Source: Pseudomonas sp. MUP55
GTDB lineage: Bacteria; Pseudomonadota; Gammaproteobacteria; Pseudomonadales; Pseudomonadaceae
Assembly: GCF_034043515.1 (NCBI RefSeq)
Contig: NZ_CP138214.1
Location: 5,835,501 to 5,899,500 of the forward strand
DNA length: 64,000 nt
Direction of reading: 5' to 3'
A program made the translations under genes and the position numbers. The notes beneath the pieces are model-generated. The model saw nothing but the letters and a program-made list of their open reading frames with translations, made no database searches and was not told the DNA's origin. This document shows positions 34,242 to 42,107 of this stretch, one piece after another (within the stretch, counting starts at the first letter, position 1; each line of letters begins with the position of its first letter).

Positions 34242-35582
34242 ATGCCAGTTCTACAAAAAACACGCGTGATGGCGGTCGCCCTGCTCGTTGCGCTCGCCAG
34301 TATTCAACATGTGCACGCTCGGGGGGATATGCCGCCCGAACAACCCCCAACCAGGTTCAAGCCCTACTACCCACCACTCCCAGGGTTTGAGCTGGACCTG
34401 AACGATTATGCCCCGCCAGCCCCCATTCCCGTCCCGACCCATTTCTATCTGGCATCCGGGGCCACTTCCTACAACGGCCTGCAGTTCGCCCAAGGCATCG
34501 ACACCCAGCTGGCGGCGCTGCGCGACTCTGGTGGCTTGACCATCGAGCAAAAAAACCAGCTGCGTGAACTTCAATTGCTTTTGGCCAGCCAGCCCGCCGG
34601 CGAACTCGGCACCGCCCTGGAGCAACTGGCCGGCAGCCAGAACGCCAACCTGGCTGCTGCCACGCAAAAGAGCAGCGGGCAGGTCAGCGCCGGCTTGCTG
34701 TCGGCGCTGCGTGGAATGCCAGACCAGGAGCAAGGTCGTTTCTGGGTCCAGGGCTTGGGGCACAGCAGCCACCTCGAAGGGCTGGAGGGCAGCCAGAATA
34801 TGAAACAAGGCCTGCGCGGCTTACTGATCGGCGTCGACTGGTCGCTGGACTCGGCCTGGCGGATGGGTGTGGTAGGCGGCCGCTCTTCAAGCACTCAGAA
34901 CGCGAGACGCTTTCAGGCCACGGTGGACAGCTGGCATCTGGGCGGCTATGCAGTGCGCCAGGATGGCCCGCTGGCCTTGCGGCTGGGCGTGATCCACAGT
35001 CGTCATGATGGCAATAACCAGCGCAACATCGACATCGCCTTTCTTGACTACCAGCAGCATCTCAAGGGACGTTACAGCGCCCAGAGCCAGAACGCATTTG
35101 CCGAAGCGGGCTATAAGCTTGGCAATGACACCTTCAACGCCGAGCCGTTTGCCAGCGTCGGTTACCAGCGTTATCAGCGTGACGGTTTCAGGGAAACCGG
35201 TGGCGAGGCAGCGCTGAATGTCGGTGCGCAAACCCAGGAGAATTTCAACAGCACCCTGGGGGTGCGCCTGGCGACGGTGCATCGCTTCGATAATCAGATG
35301 AGCCTGACGCCGCACTTGAGCGCCCAATGGAAACACCTCTATGGCGACGTGAGCAGCCGCGTTCATCAGTCCTCGCGCCTGATCGGCCTGGACGGCACGG
35401 AAGGTATGAACAGCCGGTTCGCTATCCGTGGCGCAGCACTGGACCGTGACAGCCTTGGGCTGAGCGCCGGTCTGGATCTGGCGCTGTCGTCCCAACACAC
35501 CCTGGGCCTCACCTATACCGGGGAAGCCGGCAGCAGCAGCCGCAGCCAGGGTTTGACAGGCCATTGGCGGATGGAATTCTGA
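34242..35582 (+). CDS. Autotransporter-type outer-membrane barrel protein with minimal passenger
   Basis: The 446-residue protein starts with a Sec signal (to about residue 26, VHA). A short Pro-rich stretch follows, then a helical segment LRDSGGLTIEQKNQLRELQLLLASQPAGELG and about 270 residues of alternating beta strands. The final residues HWRMEF end in Phe, as autotransporter barrels do. The region RFWVQGLGHSSHLEGLEGSQNMKQGLRGLLIGVDW (broken here as RFWVQGLGHS plus GLRGLLIGVDW) is typical of the barrel start. There is no room for a classical adhesin or enzyme passenger. It may be a passenger-less barrel or deliver only the ~130-residue head. Confidence 0.82.
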   Translation: MPVLQKTRVMAVALLVALASIQHVHARGDMPPEQPPTRFKPYYPPLPGFELDLNDYAPPAPIPVPTHFYLASGATSYNGLQFAQGIDTQLAALRDSGGLTIEQKNQLRELQLLLASQPAGELGTALEQLAGSQNANLAAATQKSSGQVSAGLLSALRGMPDQEQGRFWVQGLGHSSHLEGLEGSQNMKQGLRGLLIGVDWSLDSAWRMGVVGGRSSSTQNARRFQATVDSWHLGGYAVRQDGPLALRLGVIHSRHDGNNQRNIDIAFLDYQQHLKGRYSAQSQNAFAEAGYKLGNDTFNAEPFASVGYQRYQRDGFRETGGEAALNVGAQTQENFNSTLGVRLATVHRFDNQMSLTPHLSAQWKHLYGDVSSRVHQSSRLIGLDGTEGMNSRFAIRGAALDRDSLGLSAGLDLALSSQHTLGLTYTGEAGSSSRSQGLTGHWRMEF

Positions 35583-35633
35583 TGCCAACCTGCTGAAGTC
35601 CGCGAGGCAGCCGGCCTGTTCGCAAATCCCAGG

Positions 35634-35661
35634 CAAAAAAAAGGAGGGCACCTGCCCCCCC
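35634..35661 (-). terminator. Intrinsic terminator of the pyruvate carboxylase operon
   Basis: On the minus strand a GGGCAGGTGCCC-type stem is followed by TCC and eight T. It begins 31 bp after the biotin-carrying subunit stop. Confidence 0.75.
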
Positions 35662-35691
35662 GAGGATTAAGCGGTAATGTCGAAGGCTGAA

Positions 35692-37500
35692 TCAGCCTTC
35701 GATTTCAATCAGGATTTCGCCAGGGTTCACCCGGTCGCCCTTGGCCACGTGCACGGCGCTTACCTTGCCGGCAATCGAGGCCTGCACTTCGGTTTCCATC
35801 TTCATGGCTTCGGTGATCAGCACGGCCTGGCCGGCCTTGACCACGTCGCCTTCCTTGACCAGCACGTCGACGATATTGCCCGGCATCGCCGTGCTGACAT
35901 GGCCCGGCTCGGTGGCGTGCTTGCGCTTGCTGCCGCCGCTGCTGACAAACTCGTTGAGCGGTTCGAACACCACTTCTTCGGGCATGCCGTCGATGGACAG
36001 GTAGAAGTGACGCTTGCCTTCGGCTTTCACACCGACACCGGTGATGTCGACGCGGTAGCTTTCACCGTGCACATCGATGACGAATTCGGTCGGCACGCCT
36101 TCGCCACCGGCACGGGCCACGCCACCGGCTTCCGGGATCGGCAGCAGCACTTCGGGCGCCAGGGTGCCAGCGTCGCGCTCTTCGAGGAACTTGCGGCCGA
36201 TGTCCGGGAACATGGCGTAGGTCAGCACGTCTTCTTCGGACTTGGCCAACGCACCGATTTCACCGCGCAGCTTGGTCATTTCCGGCTTGAGCAGGTCGGC
36301 CGGGCGCACGTCGATCACCTCTTCGCTGCCGATGGCCTGGCGCCGCAGTTTTTCATTCACCACGCCCGGCGCCTTGCCGTAGCCGCCTTGCAGGTAGAGC
36401 TTCACTTCGTTGGTGATGGTCTTGTAGCGCTCACCGGCCAGCACGTTGAAAAACGCCTGGGTGCCGACGATCTGCGAGGTTGGGGTGACCAGCGGTGGAA
36501 AGCCCAGGTCTTCGCGCACGCGGGGGATTTCGGCGAGCACTTCGCTCATGCGGTTCAGAGCACCCTGCTCTTTCAACTGGTTGGCCAGATTGGAAATCAT
36601 CCCGCCGGGCACCTGGTTGACTTGCACGCGGGTGTCGACGGCGGTGAATTCGCTTTCGAACTGGTGGTATTTCTTACGCACGGCGTAGAAGTACAGGCCG
36701 ATTTCCTGCAGCAGCTCCAGGTCCAGGCCGGTGTCGAATTCGCTGCCCTTGAGGGCGGCAACCATCGACTCGGTGCCCGGGTGGCTGGTGCCCCAGGCGA
36801 AGCTGGAGATGGCGGTGTCGATGTGGTCGGCGCCGTTTTCGATGGCCTTGAGTTGGCACATCGCGGCCAGCCCGGCGGTGTCGTGGGAGTGGATGAAAAT
36901 CGGCAGGCTCTGCTCGGCTTTCAGGGCCTTGACCAGCTCGCCGGTGGCATAGGGCGTCAGCAGGCCGGCCATGTCCTTGATCGCGATGGAGTCGCAGCCC
37001 ATGGATTCCAGCTGCTTGGCCTGGGCCACAAAGGCCTCGACGGTGTGCACCGGGCTGGTGGTGTAGGCGATGGTGCCCTGGGCGTGTTTGCCGGCAGCCT
37101 TGACCGCTTCGATGGCCACGCGCAGGTTACGCACGTCGTTCATGGCATCGAAGATGCGGAACACATCGATACCGTTGACGGCAGCCTTGGCGACAAACGC
37201 TTTGACCACGTCGTCGCTGTAGTGGCGATAGCCCAGCAGGTTCTGGCCGCGCAGCAGCATTTGCAGACGGGTGTTGGGCAACGCGGCGCGCAATTTGCGC
37301 AGGCGCTCCCACGGGTCTTCTTTCAGGAAGCGCACGCAGGCGTCGAACGTCGCACCGCCCCACACTTCCAGGGACCAGTAGCCGACTTTGTCGAGCTTGT
37401 CGCAGATCGGCAGCATGTCGTCAGTGCGCATGCGGGTCGCCAGCAACGATTGGTGAGCGTCGCGCAGGATGGTGTCAGTAACGAAGATCTTTTTAGTCAT
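35692..37500 (-). CDS. oadA: Pyruvate carboxylase subunit B (OadA-like, biotin-carrying)
   Basis: This 602-residue subunit has an HMGL-like carboxyltransferase domain first (FVTDTILRDAHQSLLATRMRT at residues 5-25; the DMAGLLTP and SHDTAGLA motifs follow), then a conserved carboxylase domain and a C-terminal biotinyl domain with ITEAMKMETEV. The biotinylated Lys is near residue 567. With the biotin carboxylase subunit upstream it forms the two-subunit pyruvate carboxylase known in Pseudomonas, which replenishes oxaloacetate. Names such as oadA are by homology; no sodium-pump beta or gamma subunit is nearby, so decarboxylase function is unlikely. Confidence 0.94.
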   Translation of the reverse strand: MTKKIFVTDTILRDAHQSLLATRMRTDDMLPICDKLDKVGYWSLEVWGGATFDACVRFLKEDPWERLRKLRAALPNTRLQMLLRGQNLLGYRHYSDDVVKAFVAKAAVNGIDVFRIFDAMNDVRNLRVAIEAVKAAGKHAQGTIAYTTSPVHTVEAFVAQAKQLESMGCDSIAIKDMAGLLTPYATGELVKALKAEQSLPIFIHSHDTAGLAAMCQLKAIENGADHIDTAISSFAWGTSHPGTESMVAALKGSEFDTGLDLELLQEIGLYFYAVRKKYHQFESEFTAVDTRVQVNQVPGGMISNLANQLKEQGALNRMSEVLAEIPRVREDLGFPPLVTPTSQIVGTQAFFNVLAGERYKTITNEVKLYLQGGYGKAPGVVNEKLRRQAIGSEEVIDVRPADLLKPEMTKLRGEIGALAKSEEDVLTYAMFPDIGRKFLEERDAGTLAPEVLLPIPEAGGVARAGGEGVPTEFVIDVHGESYRVDITGVGVKAEGKRHFYLSIDGMPEEVVFEPLNEFVSSGGSKRKHATEPGHVSTAMPGNIVDVLVKEGDVVKAGQAVLITEAMKMETEVQASIAGKVSAVHVAKGDRVNPGEILIEIEG

Positions 37501-37515
37501 TGGTATCTCCTCATA

Positions 37516-37593
37516 GCGGCAAGTTTCAAGCTACAAGCTGCAAGAAAAAGCCACTCTGCTTTTACTTGTAGCTTGCCGCTTGCAACTTGCCGC
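37516..37593. repeat. Imperfect inverted repeat between the pyruvate carboxylase genes
   Basis: GCGGCAAGTTTCAAGCTACA on the left and its near-complement ending TTGCAACTTGCCGC on the right form a 29-bp-arm imperfect inverted repeat. It fills the 100-bp gap between the two subunits of one enzyme. The sequence style (AGCTACAAGC, GCGGCAAG) is that of a second repeat type common in Pseudomonas intergenic DNA, distinct from the three REPIN families here. Confidence 0.8.
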
Positions 37594-37600
37594 TGTTTAT

Positions 37601-39016
37601 TCATAAACCCGCATGGGCGGCGATGGCGGCGGCGATGGCCAGGGCCAGCTCTTCGGGTTTGCGCTTGATCGAGTAGTTGGTCAGCTCAGGGTGGCTTTCC
37701 ACAAAGCTTGTATTGAACTGGCCGCTGCGGAATTCCGGGTTGCGCAGGATTTCCTGGTAGTAGGCGGCGGTGGTCTTCACGCCCTGCAGGCGCATGTCGT
37801 CCAGGGCACGCAGGCCGCGGTCCATGGCTTCTTCCCAGGTCAACGCCCACACCACCAGTTTCAGGCACATGGAGTCGTAGAACGGTGGGATGGTGTAGCC
37901 GGTGTAGATCGCCGTGTCGGTGCGCACGCCGGGGCCGCCGGGGGCGTAGTAACGAGTGATCTTGCCGAAACTTGGCAGGAAGTTGTTCTTCGGGTCTTCG
38001 GCGTTGATACGAAACTGCAACGCGAAGCCACGGTGCTGGATGTCTTCCTGCTTGACCGACAGTGGAAGGCCCGAGGCGATGCGGATCTGCTCGCGCACGA
38101 TGTCGATCCCGGTGATTTCTTCGGTGATGGTGTGTTCCACCTGCACCCGGGTGTTCATCTCCATGAAGTACACCTCGCCCTCGGCGAGCAAAAACTCCAC
38201 GGTACCGGCGTTCTCGTAGCCCACAGCCTTGGCCGCGCGCACCGACAGGTCACCGATGTAGGCGCGCTGTTCCGGGGTGAGCTGGGGGCTTGGCGCGATT
38301 TCGATGAGTTTCTGGTTGCGACGCTGGATCGAGCAGTCGCGCTCGAACAGGTGCACCACGTTGCCAAAGCTGTCCCCGAGGATCTGCGCTTCGATGTGCT
38401 TGGGGTTGACGATGCATTTTTCCAGGAACACTTCCGCCGAACCGAAAGCCTTGGTGGCTTCGGAAATCACGCGGGGAAAGGCCTGCTCGAGTTCTTCGCG
38501 GCTGTTGCAACGACGAATACCGCGACCGCCGCCACCGGACGTGGCCTTGAGCATCACCGGGTAACCGATACGGTCGCCTTCGGTGAGGGCTTCGTGGATG
38601 TCGGCGACGTTGCCTTCGGTGCCCGGCGTGACCGGCACGCCGGCCTTGATCATGCTGCGACGGGCCTCGGTCTTGTCGCCCATGCGGCGAATCACTTCCG
38701 CCGACGGGCCAATGAACTTGACCCCACGTTCGGCGCAGATGTCCGCCAATTCGGCGTTTTCCGACAGGAAGCCGTAACCGGGATGCAGGGCATCACAACC
38801 GGTTTCCACGGCCAGGTTCACCAGCTTGCGCGGGTTCAGGTAACCGGCCAGGGGCTCGGCACCGATGCTATGGGCTTCGTCGGCACGCTTGACGTGCAAC
38901 GCGTGGCGGTCGGCGTCCGAGTAAACCGCGACCGAGCGAATGCCCATCTCGGCGCAGGCACGCACGATTCGTACGGCAATTTCACCACGGTTGGCGATCA
39001 GGATCTTTTTTATCAC
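37601..39016 (-). CDS. Pyruvate carboxylase subunit A (biotin carboxylase, AccC-like)
   Basis: The 471-residue ATP-grasp biotin carboxylase shows KILIANRGEIAVRIVRACAEMG (residues 4-25; written in two parts, KILIANRGEIA and VRIVRACAEMG), HPGYGFLSENAELA near 75, the glycine loop KATSGGGGRGIR near 159-170, and EMNTRVQVEHTITEE near 288-302. It carboxylates biotin on the partner subunit encoded 100 bp downstream. A separate accBC pair normally supports fatty-acid synthesis in Pseudomonas, so this one is assigned to anaplerosis by its OadA-like partner and the divergent PycR-like regulator. Confidence 0.93.
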   Translation of the reverse strand: MIKKILIANRGEIAVRIVRACAEMGIRSVAVYSDADRHALHVKRADEAHSIGAEPLAGYLNPRKLVNLAVETGCDALHPGYGFLSENAELADICAERGVKFIGPSAEVIRRMGDKTEARRSMIKAGVPVTPGTEGNVADIHEALTEGDRIGYPVMLKATSGGGGRGIRRCNSREELEQAFPRVISEATKAFGSAEVFLEKCIVNPKHIEAQILGDSFGNVVHLFERDCSIQRRNQKLIEIAPSPQLTPEQRAYIGDLSVRAAKAVGYENAGTVEFLLAEGEVYFMEMNTRVQVEHTITEEITGIDIVREQIRIASGLPLSVKQEDIQHRGFALQFRINAEDPKNNFLPSFGKITRYYAPGGPGVRTDTAIYTGYTIPPFYDSMCLKLVVWALTWEEAMDRGLRALDDMRLQGVKTTAAYYQEILRNPEFRSGQFNTSFVESHPELTNYSIKRKPEELALAIAAAIAAHAGL

Positions 39017-39139
39017 TTGGAAATTCCCTTGAGCCGATTGCTGCGTTCTTCGACCCCCTGTAGCCGGGTCGGCGCGTGACCAAATGTTTCATGACAGTCG
39101 CGAGACACACACTATGCGCACGGGAGGATTAACAAAAAT

Positions 39140-39176
39140 CAATAATTATTGGGTTGTGTATAAGTAAAGACTTATA
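39140..39176. promoter_or_regulatory. Two palindromes in the pycR-like / pyruvate carboxylase intergenic region
   Basis: CAATAATTATTG at 39140-39151 is a perfect 12-bp palindrome. TATAAGT-AAAG-ACTTATA at 39159-39176 is a perfect 7-4-7 inverted repeat with a T-N11-A core as LysR regulators prefer. Both lie 36-73 bp upstream of the LysR gene and 124-160 bp upstream of the carboxylase gene. Confidence 0.7.
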
Positions 39177-39212
39177 GTTGGCCGGACGAATACCGGCACG
39201 AAGGGTTATCTA

Positions 39213-40187
39213 ATGCGTAAGTCATTGATGCGTATGACATTGCGTCAGTTGCAGATCTTCAATGAAGTGTGTGATTTGCGCTCCTACAGCCGCGCAGCCG
39301 AGGAAATGTCCCTCACTCAGCCCGCCGTCAGCCTGCAAATTCGCCAACTCGAAGAGCTGCTCGGGCAGCCGTTGTTCGACTATGTCGGCAAAAAGCTCTA
39401 CATGACCGAGGCTGCCGAAGCCTTGCAGCGGGCCAGCCGGGATATTTTCGGGCGTCTGGAAAACCTCGATATGCAGCTGTCGGACATGCAGGGCTCACTG
39501 CAAGGCCAGTTGAAGCTGGCGGTGGAGTCCAGCGCCAAATACTTCGTGCCGCACTTGTTCGCCGCCTTCAAGCGCCAGCACCCGGAGGTGCAATTGCACC
39601 TGACCGTGGTTAACCGCGCCCAGGTGATCCGTCGGCTTTCGGACAACCGCGACGACCTGGTGATCATGTCCATGGTGCCTCAGGACATGGGCCTGGAATT
39701 TCTGCCATTCCTGAACAACCCGATTGTCGCTGTGGCACTGCCGGACCATCCGTTGAGCCTGCAAGGGGCGCTGCGCCTGCAGGATCTGGAACCTTACACA
39801 CTGCTGATCCGCGAACCCGGATCCGGCACGCGGCTGGCCTGCGAAGAGTACTTCAAGGAAAAACGCGTGCACTTCACCCAGACGGTGGAAGTGGCCTCGG
39901 CCGAGGCGCAGCGTGAGTGCGTGGTGGCAGGGTTGGGCGTGGCGCTGCTGACGCGCCACGCCCTGAACCTGGAACTGGCCACCGGCGGGCTCAAGGAGCT
40001 GCCGGTGGAAGAGCTGCCGCTGTACCGCAGTTGGTGCCTGGTGCAAGCCAAAGCCAAGCGGCTGTCACCGGTGGCCCATGCGTTCCTGGGCTTTATCCGC
40101 AGCGAACGGGTGCAGATCAGCGCGCTGGCTGAGCGCTTCGCTGGGCAGCCAAGGGTGCCTGCCAGTGCAGTTCCGGGTAGTCACTGA
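39213..40187 (+). CDS. pycR: LysR-family regulator, PycR-like
   Basis: A 324-residue LysR protein with the HTH at residues about 6-66 (MTLRQLQIFNEVCDLRSYSRAAEEMSLTQPAVSLQIRQLEELL, given in parts) and an effector domain after about residue 95. Its divergent position next to both pyruvate carboxylase subunits matches PycR (PA5437 neighbourhood) in P. aeruginosa. It probably controls the carboxylase operon through the palindromes at 39140-39176. AAGGG lies eight bases before the chosen ATG; an ATG seven codons on is an alternative. Its 3' end overlaps the convergent 65-codon gene by 71 bp. Confidence 0.88.
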   Translation: MRKSLMRMTLRQLQIFNEVCDLRSYSRAAEEMSLTQPAVSLQIRQLEELLGQPLFDYVGKKLYMTEAAEALQRASRDIFGRLENLDMQLSDMQGSLQGQLKLAVESSAKYFVPHLFAAFKRQHPEVQLHLTVVNRAQVIRRLSDNRDDLVIMSMVPQDMGLEFLPFLNNPIVAVALPDHPLSLQGALRLQDLEPYTLLIREPGSGTRLACEEYFKEKRVHFTQTVEVASAEAQRECVVAGLGVALLTRHALNLELATGGLKELPVEELPLYRSWCLVQAKAKRLSPVAHAFLGFIRSERVQISALAERFAGQPRVPASAVPGSH

Positions 40188-40314
40188 TGCTCTGCTGCAG
40201 CTGACGCTGGTCGCAGCGGTCTTCGATTGCGCGACGGAACGCCATGCGGCGCTGGTCTTCCTGCTGACGACGGGTCTTTACGGTGCTGTTGCTGTCTTCG
40301 TAGGGCCGGGCCAT
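40117..40314 (-). CDS. Small basic protein, PA3496-family-like
   Basis: This 65-residue ORF starts MARPYEDSNSTVKTRRQQED and continues QRRMAFRRAIED. I recall this type of sequence from the small Pseudomonas family named after PA3496 (putative envelope integrity protein). The family match is from memory. GGGAG is well placed before the ATG at 40314. The protein is charged, helical in its middle, and has no membrane segment or signal. It overlaps the end of the PycR-like gene on the opposite strand by 71 bp. The function is unknown. Confidence 0.65.
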   Translation of the reverse strand: MARPYEDSNSTVKTRRQQEDQRRMAFRRAIEDRCDQRQLQQSISDYPELHWQAPLAAQRSAQPAR

Positions 40315-40412
40315 TTGGAGTCTCCCAATGCGAGTACGGGGAGTACAGGATGGCCGCGAGGGATGACGGGGCGATGACAGTGGGATGAAGATTCTGGACA
40401 CACAAAAGATGC

Positions 40413-40508
40413 AAATGTGGGAGGGGGCTTGCTCCCGATGGCGGAGTGTCAGTCACCAGATTTATTGACTGGCCTATAGCTATCGGGAGCAAGCCCCCTC
40501 CCACATTT
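40413..40508. repeat. REPIN, GTGGGAGGGGGCTTGCTCCCGAT family
   Basis: The arms AAATGTGGGAGGGGGCTTGC and GCAAGCCCCCTCCCACATTT are perfect inverted copies around a loop of about 50 bp. It lies between the small basic gene and the HexR-like gene. A related copy with GCTTGCCCCC cores is at 51805-51900. Confidence 0.93.
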
Positions 40509-40523
40509 AGATCTGTGTACAGT

Positions 40524-41390
40524 TCAGTCGTCGAGGGCTTTGACGGATTTTGGCGAGAGACGAAGGCTGCGCAAACTGCGCTTCACGCTCTTGAGGTGGT
40601 TGACCAGGCTTGGCCCACGGGCCATGGCAACGCCCATCGCCAGTACGTCGATCACCACCAGGTGTGCAATGCGCGAGGTCAGCGGCGTGTAGATTTCGGT
40701 GTCTTCGTGTACGTCGATCGCCAGGTTCACCGTGGACAATTCCGCCAACGGCGTCTGGCTTGGGCACAGGGTGATCAGCGAAGCGCCGCTTTCACGCACC
40801 AGGTTGGCCGTGATGAGCAGGTCTTTGGAGCGACCGGACTGGGAAATACAGATGGCCACGTCGGTGGGCTTCAAGGTCACCGCCGACATCGCCTGCATGT
40901 GCGGATCGCTGTAGGCCGCAGCGGTGAGCAGCAGGCGGAAGAATTTATGCTGAGCGTCAGCCGCTACTGCGCCGGAAGCACCAAAGCCATAGAACTCGAC
41001 GCGCTGGGCCTGAGACATCGCGGTCACGGCCTTTTGCAACTCAACCGGGTCGAGCTTCTCGCGCACTTCCATGAGGGTATGCAAGGTGGTGTCGAAGATT
41101 TTCAGGCTGTAATCGGCGACCGAGTCGTCTTCATGGATCGCAAACTGGCCGAAGCTCGCACCAGCGGCCAGGCTTTGCGCCAACTTGAGTTTCAAGTCCT
41201 GGAACCCGGAGCAACCGATGGCGCGGCAGAAACGCACGATGGTCGGCTCGCTGATACCCACGCTGTGGGCCAGGTCGGCCATGGAACTGTGCATCACAGC
41301 CGCAGGGTCAAGCAGCACGTGATCGGCAACCTTGAGTTCCGATTTGCGTAACAGGTGGCGCGACTGGGCGATATGTTGCAACAGGTTCAA
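40524..41390 (-). CDS. RpiR-family regulator, HexR-like
   Basis: The 288-residue protein has an N-terminal RpiR helix-turn-helix (residues 1-77; SMADLAHSVGISEPTIVRFCRAIGC given as SVGISEPTIVRFCRAIGC) and a C-terminal SIS sugar-phosphate domain (about 125-265; RVEFYGFGASGAVA and CISQSGRSKDL). HexR represses glucose catabolism genes and responds to 2-keto-3-deoxy-6-phosphogluconate. The classic hexR lies beside zwf-pgl-eda; none is here, so this is more likely the paralogue found next to PycR in P. aeruginosa (PA5438 position). A 19-bp HexR-type palindrome precedes it, which suggests autoregulation. Confidence 0.88.
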   Translation of the reverse strand: MNLLQHIAQSRHLLRKSELKVADHVLLDPAAVMHSSMADLAHSVGISEPTIVRFCRAIGCSGFQDLKLKLAQSLAAGASFGQFAIHEDDSVADYSLKIFDTTLHTLMEVREKLDPVELQKAVTAMSQAQRVEFYGFGASGAVAADAQHKFFRLLLTAAAYSDPHMQAMSAVTLKPTDVAICISQSGRSKDLLITANLVRESGASLITLCPSQTPLAELSTVNLAIDVHEDTEIYTPLTSRIAHLVVIDVLAMGVAMARGPSLVNHLKSVKRSLRSLRLSPKSVKALDD

Positions 41391-41434
41391 AGGGCAGGAC
41401 TCTTGTTATTGGCAGACGCCAGGGATGTAGCAAG

Positions 41435-41453
41435 CTTGTAGTTATACTACAAG
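41435..41453. promoter_or_regulatory. HexR-type palindrome upstream of the RpiR gene
   Basis: CTTGTAG-TTATA-CTACAAG is a perfect 7-5-7 inverted repeat, 44 bp upstream of the regulator start. It resembles the TTGT-N-ACAA and TGTAGT/ACTACA operators described for HexR. The spacing between TTGT and ACAA is nine here, slightly longer than the 7-8 I recall for P. putida. Confidence 0.7.
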
Positions 41454-41710
41454 AAATGACTTTTTGCCTGCTGGATACGCAACTGAATCGACTCGACCCC
41501 GCCATTTTCTGGTGAATCCCAGGATGTAGCGACTGTGCGCATTTTTCTCTTAGATCCTTAAAAAAGACCCAGGCTCACTTCGACGCCACCCGGCCGCGGC
41601 GTCATCATCCAGGCACTACATAACTAGCGCATCCGCCATGACCGATTTTGAGAACCTGATTGCGCCGGGCTTGCGAGCCCGAAAACTCTCAATCCTGAAA
41701 GGTGAATTAC

Positions 41711-42052
41711 ATGAGCAGCGATGTGCGCACTGAGCAACAAGTCTGGGAGATACAGGAAGAAGCCAGGGGCCACTGGCAGGTCAATACCTCTAACGGGTTC
41801 ATCACCATCAAAGGTGAAGTCAGCGTTGGCAATCTCTCGGCCACGCCGATCTTGATGGTGGCCCTGCAGCCTCTTATCGGTGACACACTTCAACTTCGTC
41901 TGGAAATACTCGAATCTCCTGGAGCCACCTTACCGATGGTGACTACAAAGAAGGTGGTTTTCAAACTGCACGATTGCCCTGGCATTTCCAGAATTACCAT
42001 TGGCGGAACACTGATTGCCGTTTCCCGTGCGGCAGAGAACGTCCCACAATAA
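41711..42052 (+). CDS. Hypothetical protein, 113 residues
   Basis: I do not recognise this family. The protein starts MSSDVRTEQQVWEIQEEARG and is beta-rich: WQVNTSNGFITIKGEVSVGN, LQPLIGDTLQLRLEILE, and TTKKVVFKLHDCPG, followed by ISRITIGGTLIAVSR. There is no signal peptide or membrane segment; it has a single Cys. AAAGGTG precedes the ATG at 41711, and an in-frame GTG three codons upstream is less likely. A terminator-like hairpin follows. It stands alone between the HexR-like regulator and the GGDEF-EAL gene and might be controlled from the region next to the HexR-type palindrome, 258 bp away. Confidence 0.7.
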   Translation: MSSDVRTEQQVWEIQEEARGHWQVNTSNGFITIKGEVSVGNLSATPILMVALQPLIGDTLQLRLEILESPGATLPMVTTKKVVFKLHDCPGISRITIGGTLIAVSRAAENVPQ

Positions 42053-42076
42053 ACATAACGTTTGTTACGCGAAATT

Positions 42077-42107
42077 AGCGGTCATTGCGCATGACCGCTT
42101 TTCCTTT
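42077..42107. terminator. Bidirectional terminator between the hypothetical and GGDEF-EAL genes
   Basis: AGCGGTCAT and ATGACCGCT form a perfect 9-bp stem with a 5-base loop, followed on the plus strand by TTTCCTTT. Transcripts from both convergent genes could end here. Confidence 0.75.

Noticed and set aside
35692..39016. Sodium-pumping oxaloacetate decarboxylase
   Set aside because: Beta and gamma membrane subunits are missing and a biotin carboxylase subunit is present, which fits pyruvate carboxylase.
35677..39079. Two long plus-strand frames opposite the pyruvate carboxylase genes
   Set aside because: Both are antisense to genes with full motif sets, and one of them crosses the intergenic inverted repeat.
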